A DNA stretch of 64,000 nucleotides from Nocardia sp. NBC_01327. Its GTDB lineage: Bacteria > Actinomycetota > Actinomycetes > Mycobacteriales > Mycobacteriaceae. The position numbers were made by a program, and so were the translations under genes. The stretch lies in the NCBI RefSeq assembly GCF_035958815.1, contig NZ_CP108383.1:9019791-9083790 (forward strand). Direction: 5' to 3'. The notes under the pieces are model-generated. The model was given only the letters and a program-made list of their open reading frames with translations. It did no database searches and was not told the origin of the DNA. Below, in pieces: positions 8,213 to 16,238 of this stretch (its first letter is position 1; each line of letters opens with the position of its first letter).

Positions 8213-9153
8213 GGCTGCTCCTGGATATTCGGCCCGCCCACCGGTTCCACCCGAACCTGTCGAATGAGGCGATCCCGCAGTTCGTGGTCGATCTCGCCCG
8301 CCACCGGCCGGGCCACGGCCGCCGCCGAGGTGGCGACGGCATCGGCAAGCAGTGCGGGCCAGTCGATTCCGGCGACCAGACCGGCGATGACGGCAGCGGC
8401 GGCGGCATCACCCGCACCGGTCGGATTACCGGTGATCACCTCCGGCAGGCGTGCGGACCAGGCGCCGGTCGCGGTGACGGCCACCATGCCCGCGCTGCCC
8501 CGGGTGGCGATGATCGCGGCGACTCCGGCCTCGAGCAGCGGCTTCGCCACCGCCACCACGTCGGCCGCGGCGCCCGGCGCGGTACCGGTCAGGGCAAGCA
8601 GCTCATCGGTATTGGGCATGAGCACCACACCCGGCACCCGCGCCGCCGCGTGCAGCGCCGCACCGTCCACATCGCAGATGACGGGGATTCCGGCGGCGAC
8701 CGCGAGCCGCGCCAGCTCGGCCGGGAAGCCGGACCGCACCCCGCCCGGCAGCGAACCGGAGATCACCATGCCGCGCGCCGCGGGCAGCAGTTCTCCGATC
8801 CGGCGGCGCAGGTCCGCCGTATCGCGCTCAGGATCGGCCAATTCCGCACCCGGCTCCCACAATCCGGTGGTGGTGCCGTCGGCCTCGCTGAGGACGACGG
8901 TGCGCCGCACCCGCGGCAGCGCCGTCACGAAGTCGACCGGCAGTTCGCGCGCCGCCTCGACGGCGAAGGCGTGATCGGCGAATCCCATTGCCACGGAACT
9001 GTTCCCCAGCGTGTTCAGCACTCGCGAGACATTGATTCCCTTACCGCCGATCCGCTGGGTCAGCACCGGAACCCGCTGCACCGCACCGTATTCGAACCGA
9101 TCGAGCCGATAGGTCAGGTCGTAGGCGGGATTCATGGTCACCGTGAGAATCAC
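8203..9153 (-). CDS. LacC/FruK-type hexose-phosphate kinase (PfkB superfamily), first copy
   Basis: A 316-residue PfkB-family kinase very similar in layout to the second copy encoded at 6301-7245: TMNPAYDLTYRLDRF at the N-terminus, RIGGKGINVSRVL, and the catalytic NPTGAGDAAAAAV near the C-terminus. Members phosphorylate fructose-1-phosphate, fructose-6-phosphate or tagatose-6-phosphate. Its position between the deacetylase and aldolase genes argues for the kinase step that makes the bisphosphate substrate of the aldolase. The ATG overlaps the NagA stop as ATGA, indicating coupled translation. Confidence 0.83.
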   Translation of the reverse strand: MILTVTMNPAYDLTYRLDRFEYGAVQRVPVLTQRIGGKGINVSRVLNTLGNSSVAMGFADHAFAVEAARELPVDFVTALPRVRRTVVLSEADGTTTGLWEPGAELADPERDTADLRRRIGELLPAARGMVISGSLPGGVRSGFPAELARLAVAAGIPVICDVDGAALHAAARVPGVVLMPNTDELLALTGTAPGAAADVVAVAKPLLEAGVAAIIATRGSAGMVAVTATGAWSARLPEVITGNPTGAGDAAAAAVIAGLVAGIDWPALLADAVATSAAAVARPVAGEIDHELRDRLIRQVRVEPVGGPNIQEQPCL

Positions 9154-10319
9154 AGCCAGCGCCCCCGAGACAGCACGCGGCGCAATGCCAGGTCGTGGTC
9201 GACCACCAGAAGATCCGCATAACCCCCGGCGCGCACCTCACCGATATCGGCGAGACCGGCAATGCCCGCCGGTGTCGCGGTGGCCGCGCGCACCGCATCG
9301 GCCAGCGGCACACCGCATTCACGCACCGCCCAGGCCACGCATCGCAGCAGGTGCGCGGTGCCACCGGCGATGGAACCGCCGGCAATACGCGCCACCCCCT
9401 CACTGACCTGGACATCCTGCGAGCCGAGCCGGTAGGTGCCGTCCGGCATCCCGGCTGCCGCCATGGCATCGGTGATCAGCGCGACCCGCCCCGGAGCGGC
9501 GGCGAAGGCCAGTGCGCCGAAACCGGCGTCGACATGCACCCCATCCCCGATCAGCTCCACCGAGGCCGCGCCACCCGCCGCAGCCGTGAGCGCGGCGGCC
9601 ACCGGCCCGGCCGATCGGTGGTGCAGCGGTGGCATCCCGTTCCCGAGATGCGTCACCGAACTTGCCGGACCTTGGGGCCGCATGGCCGCCCGGAAGCACG
9701 CGAAATCGGCATCACTGTGACCGAGTGAGACCGTCACCCCGTGATCAGCCAATAGCCTTGCCACCGAATCGAATCCGGGCAGCTCCGGAGCCAGGGTCAT
9801 CATCCGCAGATGCCCACCGGCAGCCGCGAGCAGCCGCCGGACCAGCCCCGCATCCGGATCGATCAGATACCGCGGATCGTGTGCGCCGCAGCGTATTCCC
9901 GCCAGAAAGGGCCCCTCGGCATAAATCCCCCCGATCACCCCGGACTCGGCCAGTTCCCGCAGCGCCGCGACCTGCGCCACCATGTCGTCCGGCGCGGCGC
10001 TGACGATCCCCGCCAGCACGGTGGTACTCCCCCGCTTCCGGTGATACTCCGCGGCCCCCGCCGCCTCCCCCTGATCCACGGTGTCGAACCGATGCCCCGC
10101 ACCCCCGTGCACATGAATGTCCACCAGCCCGGGCAGCAATACCCCTTCGAACAGCGGTTCCGCCGAATTCGGGTGCCGCGCAGCCCATTCGGCAAAGGTG
10201 TGCACCGCGGTGATCCGCTCCCCCGCCACCGACACCACACCGTCGTCGATGGCATGGGTCGCCGACAGGATCCGCCCCCGAACCCGCACCCCCGCGATGC
10301 TCACGCCAGTACACCGCAT
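9150..10319 (-). CDS. nagA: N-acetylhexosamine-6-phosphate deacetylase (NagA/AgaA type)
   Basis: A 389-residue amidohydrolase. The metal-binding HVHGG (69-73), the EGPF metal-ligand motif (135-138), a HLGNGMPPLHHR substrate loop and the catalytic ITDAMAAAG region are all present. It removes the acetyl group from N-acetylglucosamine- or N-acetylgalactosamine-6-phosphate. Its neighbours (ROK kinase, AgaS-like isomerase, LacC-type kinase, class II aldolase) suit the galactosamine variant, but the sequence alone does not set the epimer. The start overlaps the ROK kinase gene by 19 bp. Confidence 0.9.
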   Translation of the reverse strand: MRCTGVSIAGVRVRGRILSATHAIDDGVVSVAGERITAVHTFAEWAARHPNSAEPLFEGVLLPGLVDIHVHGGAGHRFDTVDQGEAAGAAEYHRKRGSTTVLAGIVSAAPDDMVAQVAALRELAESGVIGGIYAEGPFLAGIRCGAHDPRYLIDPDAGLVRRLLAAAGGHLRMMTLAPELPGFDSVARLLADHGVTVSLGHSDADFACFRAAMRPQGPASSVTHLGNGMPPLHHRSAGPVAAALTAAAGGAASVELIGDGVHVDAGFGALAFAAAPGRVALITDAMAAAGMPDGTYRLGSQDVQVSEGVARIAGGSIAGGTAHLLRCVAWAVRECGVPLADAVRAATATPAGIAGLADIGEVRAGGYADLLVVDHDLALRRVLSRGRWL

Positions 10320-11239
10320 CTGGCGAAGAGGGCGGCGCCGGTGAGGCCGGCGCGGGCGCCGAAGGCGCCGATGACCACCTCGGGCGGGGGGACCACGCGC
10401 AGGCGTTCGGTCAGGGCCTGGTGCAGGGGGTGGGCCAGGGCGTCGCCCGCGCCCGCGAGGCCGCCGCCGAGCACGATCAGTTCGGGGCAGGTGGCGTGGA
10501 TGACGCCGAGCAACCCGTCGGCGAGCGCGTCGACGGCATCGTCGAGAACCGCGCGAGCCTCCGAATCATGGGCGAGACGGTCGAAGACGACCGCCGCACT
10601 GAGGCATTCGGTGCCGGTGCGCCGGGCGTAGGCGCGGGCGATGGCGGCGGCCGAGGCCACGGTCTCGACGCAGCCGGTATTGCCGCAGGGGCAGGGCAGG
10701 CCGTCCTTGCGGACCGCGATATGGCCGTATTCCCCGGCTTGGCCGATGCCGCCGCGCACGAATCGCCCACCCACGGACAGGGTTCCGCTGATGCCGGTGC
10801 CGATGATGACCACGCAGACCGAGTCCCGATCGCGCCCCGCGCCGAACCGCCACTCCGCCCAGCCGGCCGCCGCCACATCGTGTTCGAGCAGCACCGGCAT
10901 CGCCCACCGATCACTGAACCGCGTCCCCACCGCCACATTCCGCCAGCCGATATTGCTGCTGAACACGGCGATCGACCGGTCCGTGTCGACCACTCCGGGC
11001 AGCAGCACCGCCGCGCGTTCCACCCGCGACCGGTCCGCCGGGGAGAGCTTGCCCAGCAAGAGATCTCCGAGCTCCAGCATGGCTGTGAAGGCCGCAGCAC
11101 CGTGCGGGGTGGCGATATCACCGGCGGCCAGTACGACGCCCTCGGCGTCGGTGATCTCCGCCTTGATGGTGGTGCCGCCGACATCGAGACCGAGGACGAG
11201 CGCGTCCGCTCCAAGTCCGATGACGGTTTGCAGATTCAT
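10301..11239 (-). CDS. ROK-family sugar kinase
   Basis: A 312-residue ROK kinase. The N-terminal phosphate-binding motif GLDVGGTTIKAEITD begins at about residue 17. The zinc-binding ROK signature CPCGNTGCVE is intact, so this is a kinase rather than a ROK repressor; there is no N-terminal helix-turn-helix. In this operon it most likely phosphorylates the imported N-acetylhexosamine at O6, as expected for ABC (non-PTS) uptake. It starts 12 bp after the stop of the SIS-domain gene. Confidence 0.85.
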   Translation of the reverse strand: MNLQTVIGLGADALVLGLDVGGTTIKAEITDAEGVVLAAGDIATPHGAAAFTAMLELGDLLLGKLSPADRSRVERAAVLLPGVVDTDRSIAVFSSNIGWRNVAVGTRFSDRWAMPVLLEHDVAAAGWAEWRFGAGRDRDSVCVVIIGTGISGTLSVGGRFVRGGIGQAGEYGHIAVRKDGLPCPCGNTGCVETVASAAAIARAYARRTGTECLSAAVVFDRLAHDSEARAVLDDAVDALADGLLGVIHATCPELIVLGGGLAGAGDALAHPLHQALTERLRVVPPPEVVIGAFGARAGLTGAALFARCGVLA

Positions 11240-11251
11240 GCCGGGCTCCGC

Positions 11252-12196
11252 TCAGGAATCGAGAACTACCGAGCGAGTGAGGCTACGCGGATGGTCGGGA
11301 TCCAGGCCCAGATCGGCCGCACGGAGCACACAGAGCCGGTGCAGCCGAACGAGATCCGCCATCGGATCGATCTCGCGATGTTCCAGATGTGCCCCGGTCG
11401 CGGCGATATCCGCCGCGAATCCGGGCAGCAGCGGCCCCAGCGCCCACACCGCACGCCCGGGCGCGGCGATACTGATCGGCCCGTGCCGGTACTCGGTGGA
11501 CAGATAGGACTCGGTCCAGGACTGGCAGGATTCACGCAGTTTGAGCGCCGCCTCCTCGCCCAGCGCGGCGGCGAAACCCATTCCGGTGAAGGTGATCTGG
11601 TCCGCATATCGCACCGCGCCGAGGGCAGTCGCGGGGTCCTCGGCCAATACCGCTCGGGCCTGGGCGATTACGGGGGTGAGATCCTCCCCGAGGCTCCAGC
11701 GCAGGATGGCCAGCGCGGTGGTGGCGAAGCGCGTCTGCACCACCGACCGCTCGTCCACGTCATCGATGAGGATCGAATCACCCAGGGCGAGCACGGGCGT
11801 GCCGGGGCTCGAGCAGATGATCGTGCGCGGCGTCCCGGCCGGGAGCGCGCGCAGCGCGTCGATCACCTCGGTGGTGGTGCCGGACCGGCAGATCACCACA
11901 TAGCGGTCGTAGTGGCGGCCGGAGGGCACCTGCCCGGCGGGCCAGGCGTCGGTCAGCCCCTGTCCGGACCGCTCGCGCAGCGCCGCATACGCGCGCGCCA
12001 TGAAAAGAGATGTGCCACAACCGATCGCGGCCACATTTTCGCCGGAGACCGGAAGCAGTGCGCGATGGGTCTCGGCGACGATCCGCGCCCCTGCCCAATT
12101 ATCGGGCTGCGAGGCGATCTCGATGGAGAGATGAGTAGCTGAGGGTTTTTCGGCGGAGGACAGCACCAGCCCAGCCTGCGCCCAGTGATCGTTCAT
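11252..12196 (-). CDS. SIS-domain sugar isomerase/deaminase, AgaS/GlmS-like
   Basis: A 314-residue protein with two sugar-isomerase (SIS) domains; GCGTSLF and CRSGTTTE lie in the first and TGMGFAAALGEEAALKLRE and YRHGP in the second. This resembles AgaS, which deaminates and isomerises galactosamine-6-phosphate to tagatose-6-phosphate, and the isomerase half of GlmS. The ATG giving MNDHWAQ was chosen because upstream codons run into the divergent promoter region. It is the first gene of the catabolic operon, divergent from the binding-protein gene. NagB-like glucosamine-6-phosphate deamination is a possible alternative activity. Confidence 0.8.
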   Translation of the reverse strand: MNDHWAQAGLVLSSAEKPSATHLSIEIASQPDNWAGARIVAETHRALLPVSGENVAAIGCGTSLFMARAYAALRERSGQGLTDAWPAGQVPSGRHYDRYVVICRSGTTTEVIDALRALPAGTPRTIICSSPGTPVLALGDSILIDDVDERSVVQTRFATTALAILRWSLGEDLTPVIAQARAVLAEDPATALGAVRYADQITFTGMGFAAALGEEAALKLRESCQSWTESYLSTEYRHGPISIAAPGRAVWALGPLLPGFAADIAATGAHLEHREIDPMADLVRLHRLCVLRAADLGLDPDHPRSLTRSVVLDS

Positions 12197-12317
12197 GTCA
12201 AATTTACAGCCAAAGCAGTCACAATCGATCACGCCTGCGTTAGATTCGACAACAATCACCCGTTCGACCTCATCATCCTCGGTTTCGCCCGGGTGCGTGT
12301 ATCGAAAGGTTCCACAA
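12197..12317. promoter_or_regulatory. divergent promoter region of the amino-sugar operons
   Basis: These 121 bp separate the catabolic operon (left) from the transporter operon (right). The region is locally AT-richer than the surroundings. It contains two related elements, TCACAATCGATCAC (12219-12232) and ACAACAATCAC (12249-12259), that could be half-sites for the DeoR-family regulator encoded at the end of the transporter operon. I saw no canonical DasR palindrome. The operator assignment is speculative; a shared divergent promoter is likely. Confidence 0.4.
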
Positions 12318-13571
12318 GTGAAAAGATCCCTCCACCAGACCATTGCGGGCGTGGCAGTGCTCACGGCAGCCGTCCTCGTCACCTCCTCCTGCGGCTTCGG
12401 CTCGAAAAGCTCCTCCGATAACGGCCCGAACAGCCTGAACCTGCTGGTCCCCGCCTACAGCGACGGCCCGCACGGCACCAAGGCGCTGTGGGAGGGCATT
12501 CTCAAGGGCTTCCACGACCAGAACCCGGACATCACGGTGAATCTGCAGGTGGAGTCCTGGGACACCATCAATGATGTGGTGCGAACCGATCTGCAGTCGT
12601 CCTCCAGCACGCCGGACGTCCTGAATATCGACGCCTACTCCAGCTTCGCCGGCGACAAGATGCTGTATCCGGCCTCGGATATCGTCTCCGATGCGGTGCT
12701 CGCCGATATCCAGCCCGGCTTCAAGCAGAACGCCACCATGGACGGAACCCAGTGGGCGCTACCGCTGTTCGCCTCCACCCGGACGATGTTCTACAACACC
12801 GACCTGCTCACCCGCGCCAGCGTCAGCAACCCGCCGAAGACCTGGGCCGACCTCACGGACGCGGCCAAGAAGGTCGAGGCGCTCGGCGGTGGCGTCTCCG
12901 GCTACGGCCTGCCGCTGGGCAGCGAGGAGACGCAGGGTGAGACCTCCATCTGGACCTTCGGCGCCGGTGGCAATTGGTCGGCGGACGGCAAGGTCACCGT
13001 GGACACCCCGGAGAATCTGACCGGCGTGCGCGCCATGAAGTCGCTCGCCGATGCCGGTGTGACGCAGCCCAATCCGGGTGCGACCGACCGCAAGGACGTC
13101 CTCAATGCCTTCATCCAGGGCAAGATCGGCATGATCGAGGGCCTGCCGCCGCTGATCGGCATGATCGCCGACAAGAATCCGAGCCTGAAGTACGCGACCG
13201 CGCCCTCGCCGACCGAATCGGGGCAGCCGGTGACCCTCGGCGTGGCCGATCATCTGATGGCCTTCAAGAAGGACGGCAGTAAGCAGGCCGCCATCAAGAA
13301 GCTGCTCGACTACTTCTACGCGCCGGACGCCTATACGAATTTCGTGAAGTCCGAGCACTTCATTCCGATCACCGTCAGCGGCCTCACGGCCCTCGCCGAC
13401 GATCCGGTGACCAAGGCCTTCTCGGCCACCCTGCCGGTCGCCAAGTTCTACCCGAGCAATAATCCCAAATGGGCGGCGGCGCAGGGTGCGATCAAGCAGC
13501 AGCTGGGCACCATCACCCAGGGCGCCGATCCGGCCGATGTGCTGAAGAAGATCCAGCAGGCCGCGAATTGA
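12318..13571 (+). CDS. ABC transporter sugar-binding lipoprotein (family 1)
   Basis: A binding protein of 417 residues of the MalE/UgpB class. A GTG start giving MKRSLHQTIAG is favoured because GAAAGG lies eight bases upstream; earlier in-frame codons would fall in the promoter region. The signal peptide ends in VTSSCG, a slightly unusual lipobox, so it is probably a lipoprotein. Mature-domain features include the NLQVESWDTINDVVRTDLQSS-type region of carbohydrate-binding SBPs. With the two permeases downstream it should import the sugar used by the divergent operon. Confidence 0.85.
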   Translation: MKRSLHQTIAGVAVLTAAVLVTSSCGFGSKSSSDNGPNSLNLLVPAYSDGPHGTKALWEGILKGFHDQNPDITVNLQVESWDTINDVVRTDLQSSSSTPDVLNIDAYSSFAGDKMLYPASDIVSDAVLADIQPGFKQNATMDGTQWALPLFASTRTMFYNTDLLTRASVSNPPKTWADLTDAAKKVEALGGGVSGYGLPLGSEETQGETSIWTFGAGGNWSADGKVTVDTPENLTGVRAMKSLADAGVTQPNPGATDRKDVLNAFIQGKIGMIEGLPPLIGMIADKNPSLKYATAPSPTESGQPVTLGVADHLMAFKKDGSKQAAIKKLLDYFYAPDAYTNFVKSEHFIPITVSGLTALADDPVTKAFSATLPVAKFYPSNNPKWAAAQGAIKQQLGTITQGADPADVLKKIQQAAN

Positions 13572-14464
13572 GCAGGCGCAGAACACGATTCACGGCAGGG
13601 CTGGCCGCCCTGCCGTGGGTCGGCCCGGTGCTGATCCTGGTGGTCGCGATCGTGGTGTTCCCGGCCGGATACATGTTCTGGACCAGTACCCGGAATCTGT
13701 CGCCGTACGGCCAGGATCGCGGTTCGGCCGGATTCGCGAATTACCGGGCGCTGTTCGCGATCCCGGAATTGGAATCGGTGCTCTGGCACACGGTCTTCTG
13801 GGTCGCGGGAGTCGTCCTGATCACCCTGGTGCTGTCGGCCGCGCTGGCGCAGTTCCTGAACAAGGACTTCCCGGGACGGACGGCCGTGCGGCTGGCGGTA
13901 CTGGTGCCGTGGGCGGCCTCCGTGGTGATGACTACGACGATCTTCTACTACATGCTCGACCCTGATGTCGGCGTCGCCAATCGCCTCCTGGTCGATATCG
14001 GCGTACTGGACCGGGGTTTCGGCTTCACCAAGGAGCCCACGCAGGCCTTCCTGGTGGCGATCGGCGTCGGCGTCTTCGTCTCCATCCCGTTCACCACCTA
14101 CACGATTCTGGCCGGGCTGCAAGCGATTCCGGCCGAGGTGGTGGAGGCGGGCCGGGTGGACGGCGCGAATTCCTGGCAGCGCTACCGCCATATCGTGCTG
14201 CCGCAGCTGCGCCCGGCCATGGCGGTGGCCGCCATCATCAACATCATCAACGCCTTCAATTCGCTGCCGATTCTGCAGGTCCTGACCGGCAGCATCGCCG
14301 GGTTCGCCGCCGACACCACAACCACGCTCACCTTCAAGCTCATCCGGCAGAACCAGCAGATCGGTACCGCCGCGGCCATGAGCGTGCTGAATTTCGTGCT
14401 GATCGCGGTGATCATCGCGATCTACGTGAAGGTGATCCGCCCGACCGATCAGGTGGACTCGTGA
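13568..14464 (+). CDS. ABC sugar permease, MalF/UgpA type
   Basis: A permease of about 298 residues with six membrane helices and the coupling loop EVVEAGRVDGANSWQRYRHI typical of carbohydrate permeases. No ATG lies near the real N-terminus; the best start is a TTG sharing bases with the stop of the binding-protein gene (TTGA), giving (M)SRRRTRFTAG. An upstream in-frame ATG exists but its extra residues are antisense-like and His/Gly-rich. It pairs with the following MalG-type permease. Confidence 0.82.
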   Translation: MSRRRTRFTAGLAALPWVGPVLILVVAIVVFPAGYMFWTSTRNLSPYGQDRGSAGFANYRALFAIPELESVLWHTVFWVAGVVLITLVLSAALAQFLNKDFPGRTAVRLAVLVPWAASVVMTTTIFYYMLDPDVGVANRLLVDIGVLDRGFGFTKEPTQAFLVAIGVGVFVSIPFTTYTILAGLQAIPAEVVEAGRVDGANSWQRYRHIVLPQLRPAMAVAAIINIINAFNSLPILQVLTGSIAGFAADTTTTLTFKLIRQNQQIGTAAAMSVLNFVLIAVIIAIYVKVIRPTDQVDS

Positions 14465-15348
14465 CGACTACGCTCCCCACTCCCGACCCGAGCGCCGCCA
14501 CAGCGAAACGCCCTGTGCCCCGGCGGAAACGACGCCGCTGGGAACTGACCGCCGTGGGCGTACTGCTCGCCGCGCTCTTCCTGATCCCCTATGTGGTGAT
14601 GGTGCTCGGCTCGCTCAAGTCGCGCGCCGAGATCCTGCGGATTCCGCCCACCTATCTGCCGCACGTCTGGCATCCGGACAACTACTCCACCATGTGGAGC
14701 ACCCCGGAGACGCCGCTGCCGTTCAATCTGGTGAGCACGATCGTCATTTCGGTGAGCGCGACCCTGCTGGTGCTGGCGGTGGCCATCCCGGCCGCGTATT
14801 ACACTGCGCGCCGCCGCTTTCCGGGCCGCGCCGCCTTTCTCGGCGTCGTGCTGATCACCCAGATGCTGCAGCCGACCGTACTGGTGACCGGTCTGATCCG
14901 GGAGTTCTTCGCGCTCGGCATCAATGACACCTGGCTGGCCATGATCCTGGTGAACGCGGCCTTCAATCTGTCCTTCGCGGTGTGGATTCTGCACAGCTTC
15001 TTCGCCGCGGTGCCGGTGGAGATCGAGGAGGCCGCGCAGCTGGACGGGCTCAGCCGGTGGCAGATCCTGAGCCGGGTGAGCCTGCCGCTGGTGTGGCCGG
15101 GCATCGTCACCGCGACCATTTTCGTGATGGTGGCCTGCTGGAACGAATTCGCCGCCAGCCTGGTGATTCTGACCACGCCGGAGAACCAGCCGCTGTCGGT
15201 GGCCCTGACGAAGTTCATCGGTCAGTACGACACGGCTTGGCAATACGTCTTCGCCATCTCTACCGTCGGTATCGTGCCGGTCGTCATCCTCTTCGCTTTC
15301 ATCGAAAAACGCCTGGTCGCCGGTCTTACAGCCGGCAGTGTGAAATGA
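14461..15348 (+). CDS. ABC sugar permease, MalG/UgpE type
   Basis: A 295-residue permease. The positively charged N-terminus (VPRRKRRRWELTA) precedes six predicted helices, and the coupling loop EIEEAAQLDGLSRWQ matches the MalG group. The GTG start overlaps the previous stop (GTGA). No ATPase gene follows; actinomycete sugar importers of this type commonly share an MsiK-like ATPase encoded elsewhere, which is the likely situation here. Confidence 0.86.
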   Translation: MTTTLPTPDPSAATAKRPVPRRKRRRWELTAVGVLLAALFLIPYVVMVLGSLKSRAEILRIPPTYLPHVWHPDNYSTMWSTPETPLPFNLVSTIVISVSATLLVLAVAIPAAYYTARRRFPGRAAFLGVVLITQMLQPTVLVTGLIREFFALGINDTWLAMILVNAAFNLSFAVWILHSFFAAVPVEIEEAAQLDGLSRWQILSRVSLPLVWPGIVTATIFVMVACWNEFAASLVILTTPENQPLSVALTKFIGQYDTAWQYVFAISTVGIVPVVILFAFIEKRLVAGLTAGSVK

Positions 15349-15361
15349 CAGGAGGCGTGAA

Positions 15362-16150
15362 ATGACCGCAGCGGCCGATCGATCCACGCGCTGGAACAGG
15401 CTGCTCGAGTTGCTGGCCGAATCCGGCCGGCTCTCGGTCGAGGAGGCGGCCGAACGATTGGCCGTCTCCCCCGCCACCGTCCGCCGCGATTTCACCTCGC
15501 TGGCCGAGCAGCAGCTGGCCACCCGCACGCACGGCGGCATTGTGGCGACCTCGGTCGCCTACGATCTGCCCGCCCGGTACCGGCACGGCGACGAGGCCAA
15601 GCAGCGCATTGCCGAACATGCGGCAGGTCTTATCGATACGCATGCCGTGGTCGGGCTCAACGGCGGCACCACCACCACCGCCGTGGCACGGGCGCTGGCG
15701 GGCCGGCCCGATCTGGCCACCGCCACGGACGAACGGCTCACCATTGTCACCAACGCGCTGAACATCGCCTCGGAGCTGGTACTGCGGCCGTATCTGCGCA
15801 CCATCTGCCTCGGCGGCATGGCCAGGCGCGAGTCCTACGAACTGCACGGGCCGCTCGCCGAACGGTCACTGGCCGAATTGCGGCTGGACACACTGGTTCT
15901 CGGCGTGAACGCCATCTCCGTCGACGGCGGTGCGCAGTGCACCCATCTCGACGAGTCCGGCGTCAATGCCGAAATGGTCCGCCGCGCACGGCATGTCATC
16001 GCGGTGGCGACCTCGGACAAACTCCAGCGCACCGCACTGGCCCGGATCTGCCCGATCGAGCAGATCCACGTCCTGGTCACCGATTCCGAGGCCGACCCGG
16101 AGACCGTCGCCGGTCTGCGCGCCGCCGGCGTGCGAGTCGACCTGGTGTGA
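15362..16150 (+). CDS. DeoR-family transcriptional regulator
   Basis: A 262-residue regulator with an N-terminal DeoR helix-turn-helix (LSVEEAAERLAVSPATVRRDF, about 25-46) and a C-terminal DeoRC sugar-phosphate-sensing domain containing GLNGGTTTTAVARAL. AGGAGG sits a few bases before the ATG. It ends the transporter operon. Family knowledge suggests repression of the two divergent amino-sugar operons with release by a phosphorylated sugar, as AgaR does for galactosamine genes; the actual operator is unproven. Confidence 0.86.
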   Translation: MTAAADRSTRWNRLLELLAESGRLSVEEAAERLAVSPATVRRDFTSLAEQQLATRTHGGIVATSVAYDLPARYRHGDEAKQRIAEHAAGLIDTHAVVGLNGGTTTTAVARALAGRPDLATATDERLTIVTNALNIASELVLRPYLRTICLGGMARRESYELHGPLAERSLAELRLDTLVLGVNAISVDGGAQCTHLDESGVNAEMVRRARHVIAVATSDKLQRTALARICPIEQIHVLVTDSEADPETVAGLRAAGVRVDLV

Positions 16151-16238
16151 GCCGCGCGGATTGCTGACCGGTTGCCATGGGAGAGCCGATGATCCGGGCG
16201 CCGGGCGGGCTGGCGGCCCGGCGATTGTGCACGGCAAG

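Noticed and set aside
12197..12317. DasR-type site
   Set aside because: No ACTGGTCTAGACCAGT-like palindrome could be found.
15930..16238. Upstream extension of the SARP-type gene through the DeoR gene
   Set aside because: It lies in another frame of the clearly coding DeoR gene; domain starts right after the chosen ATG.
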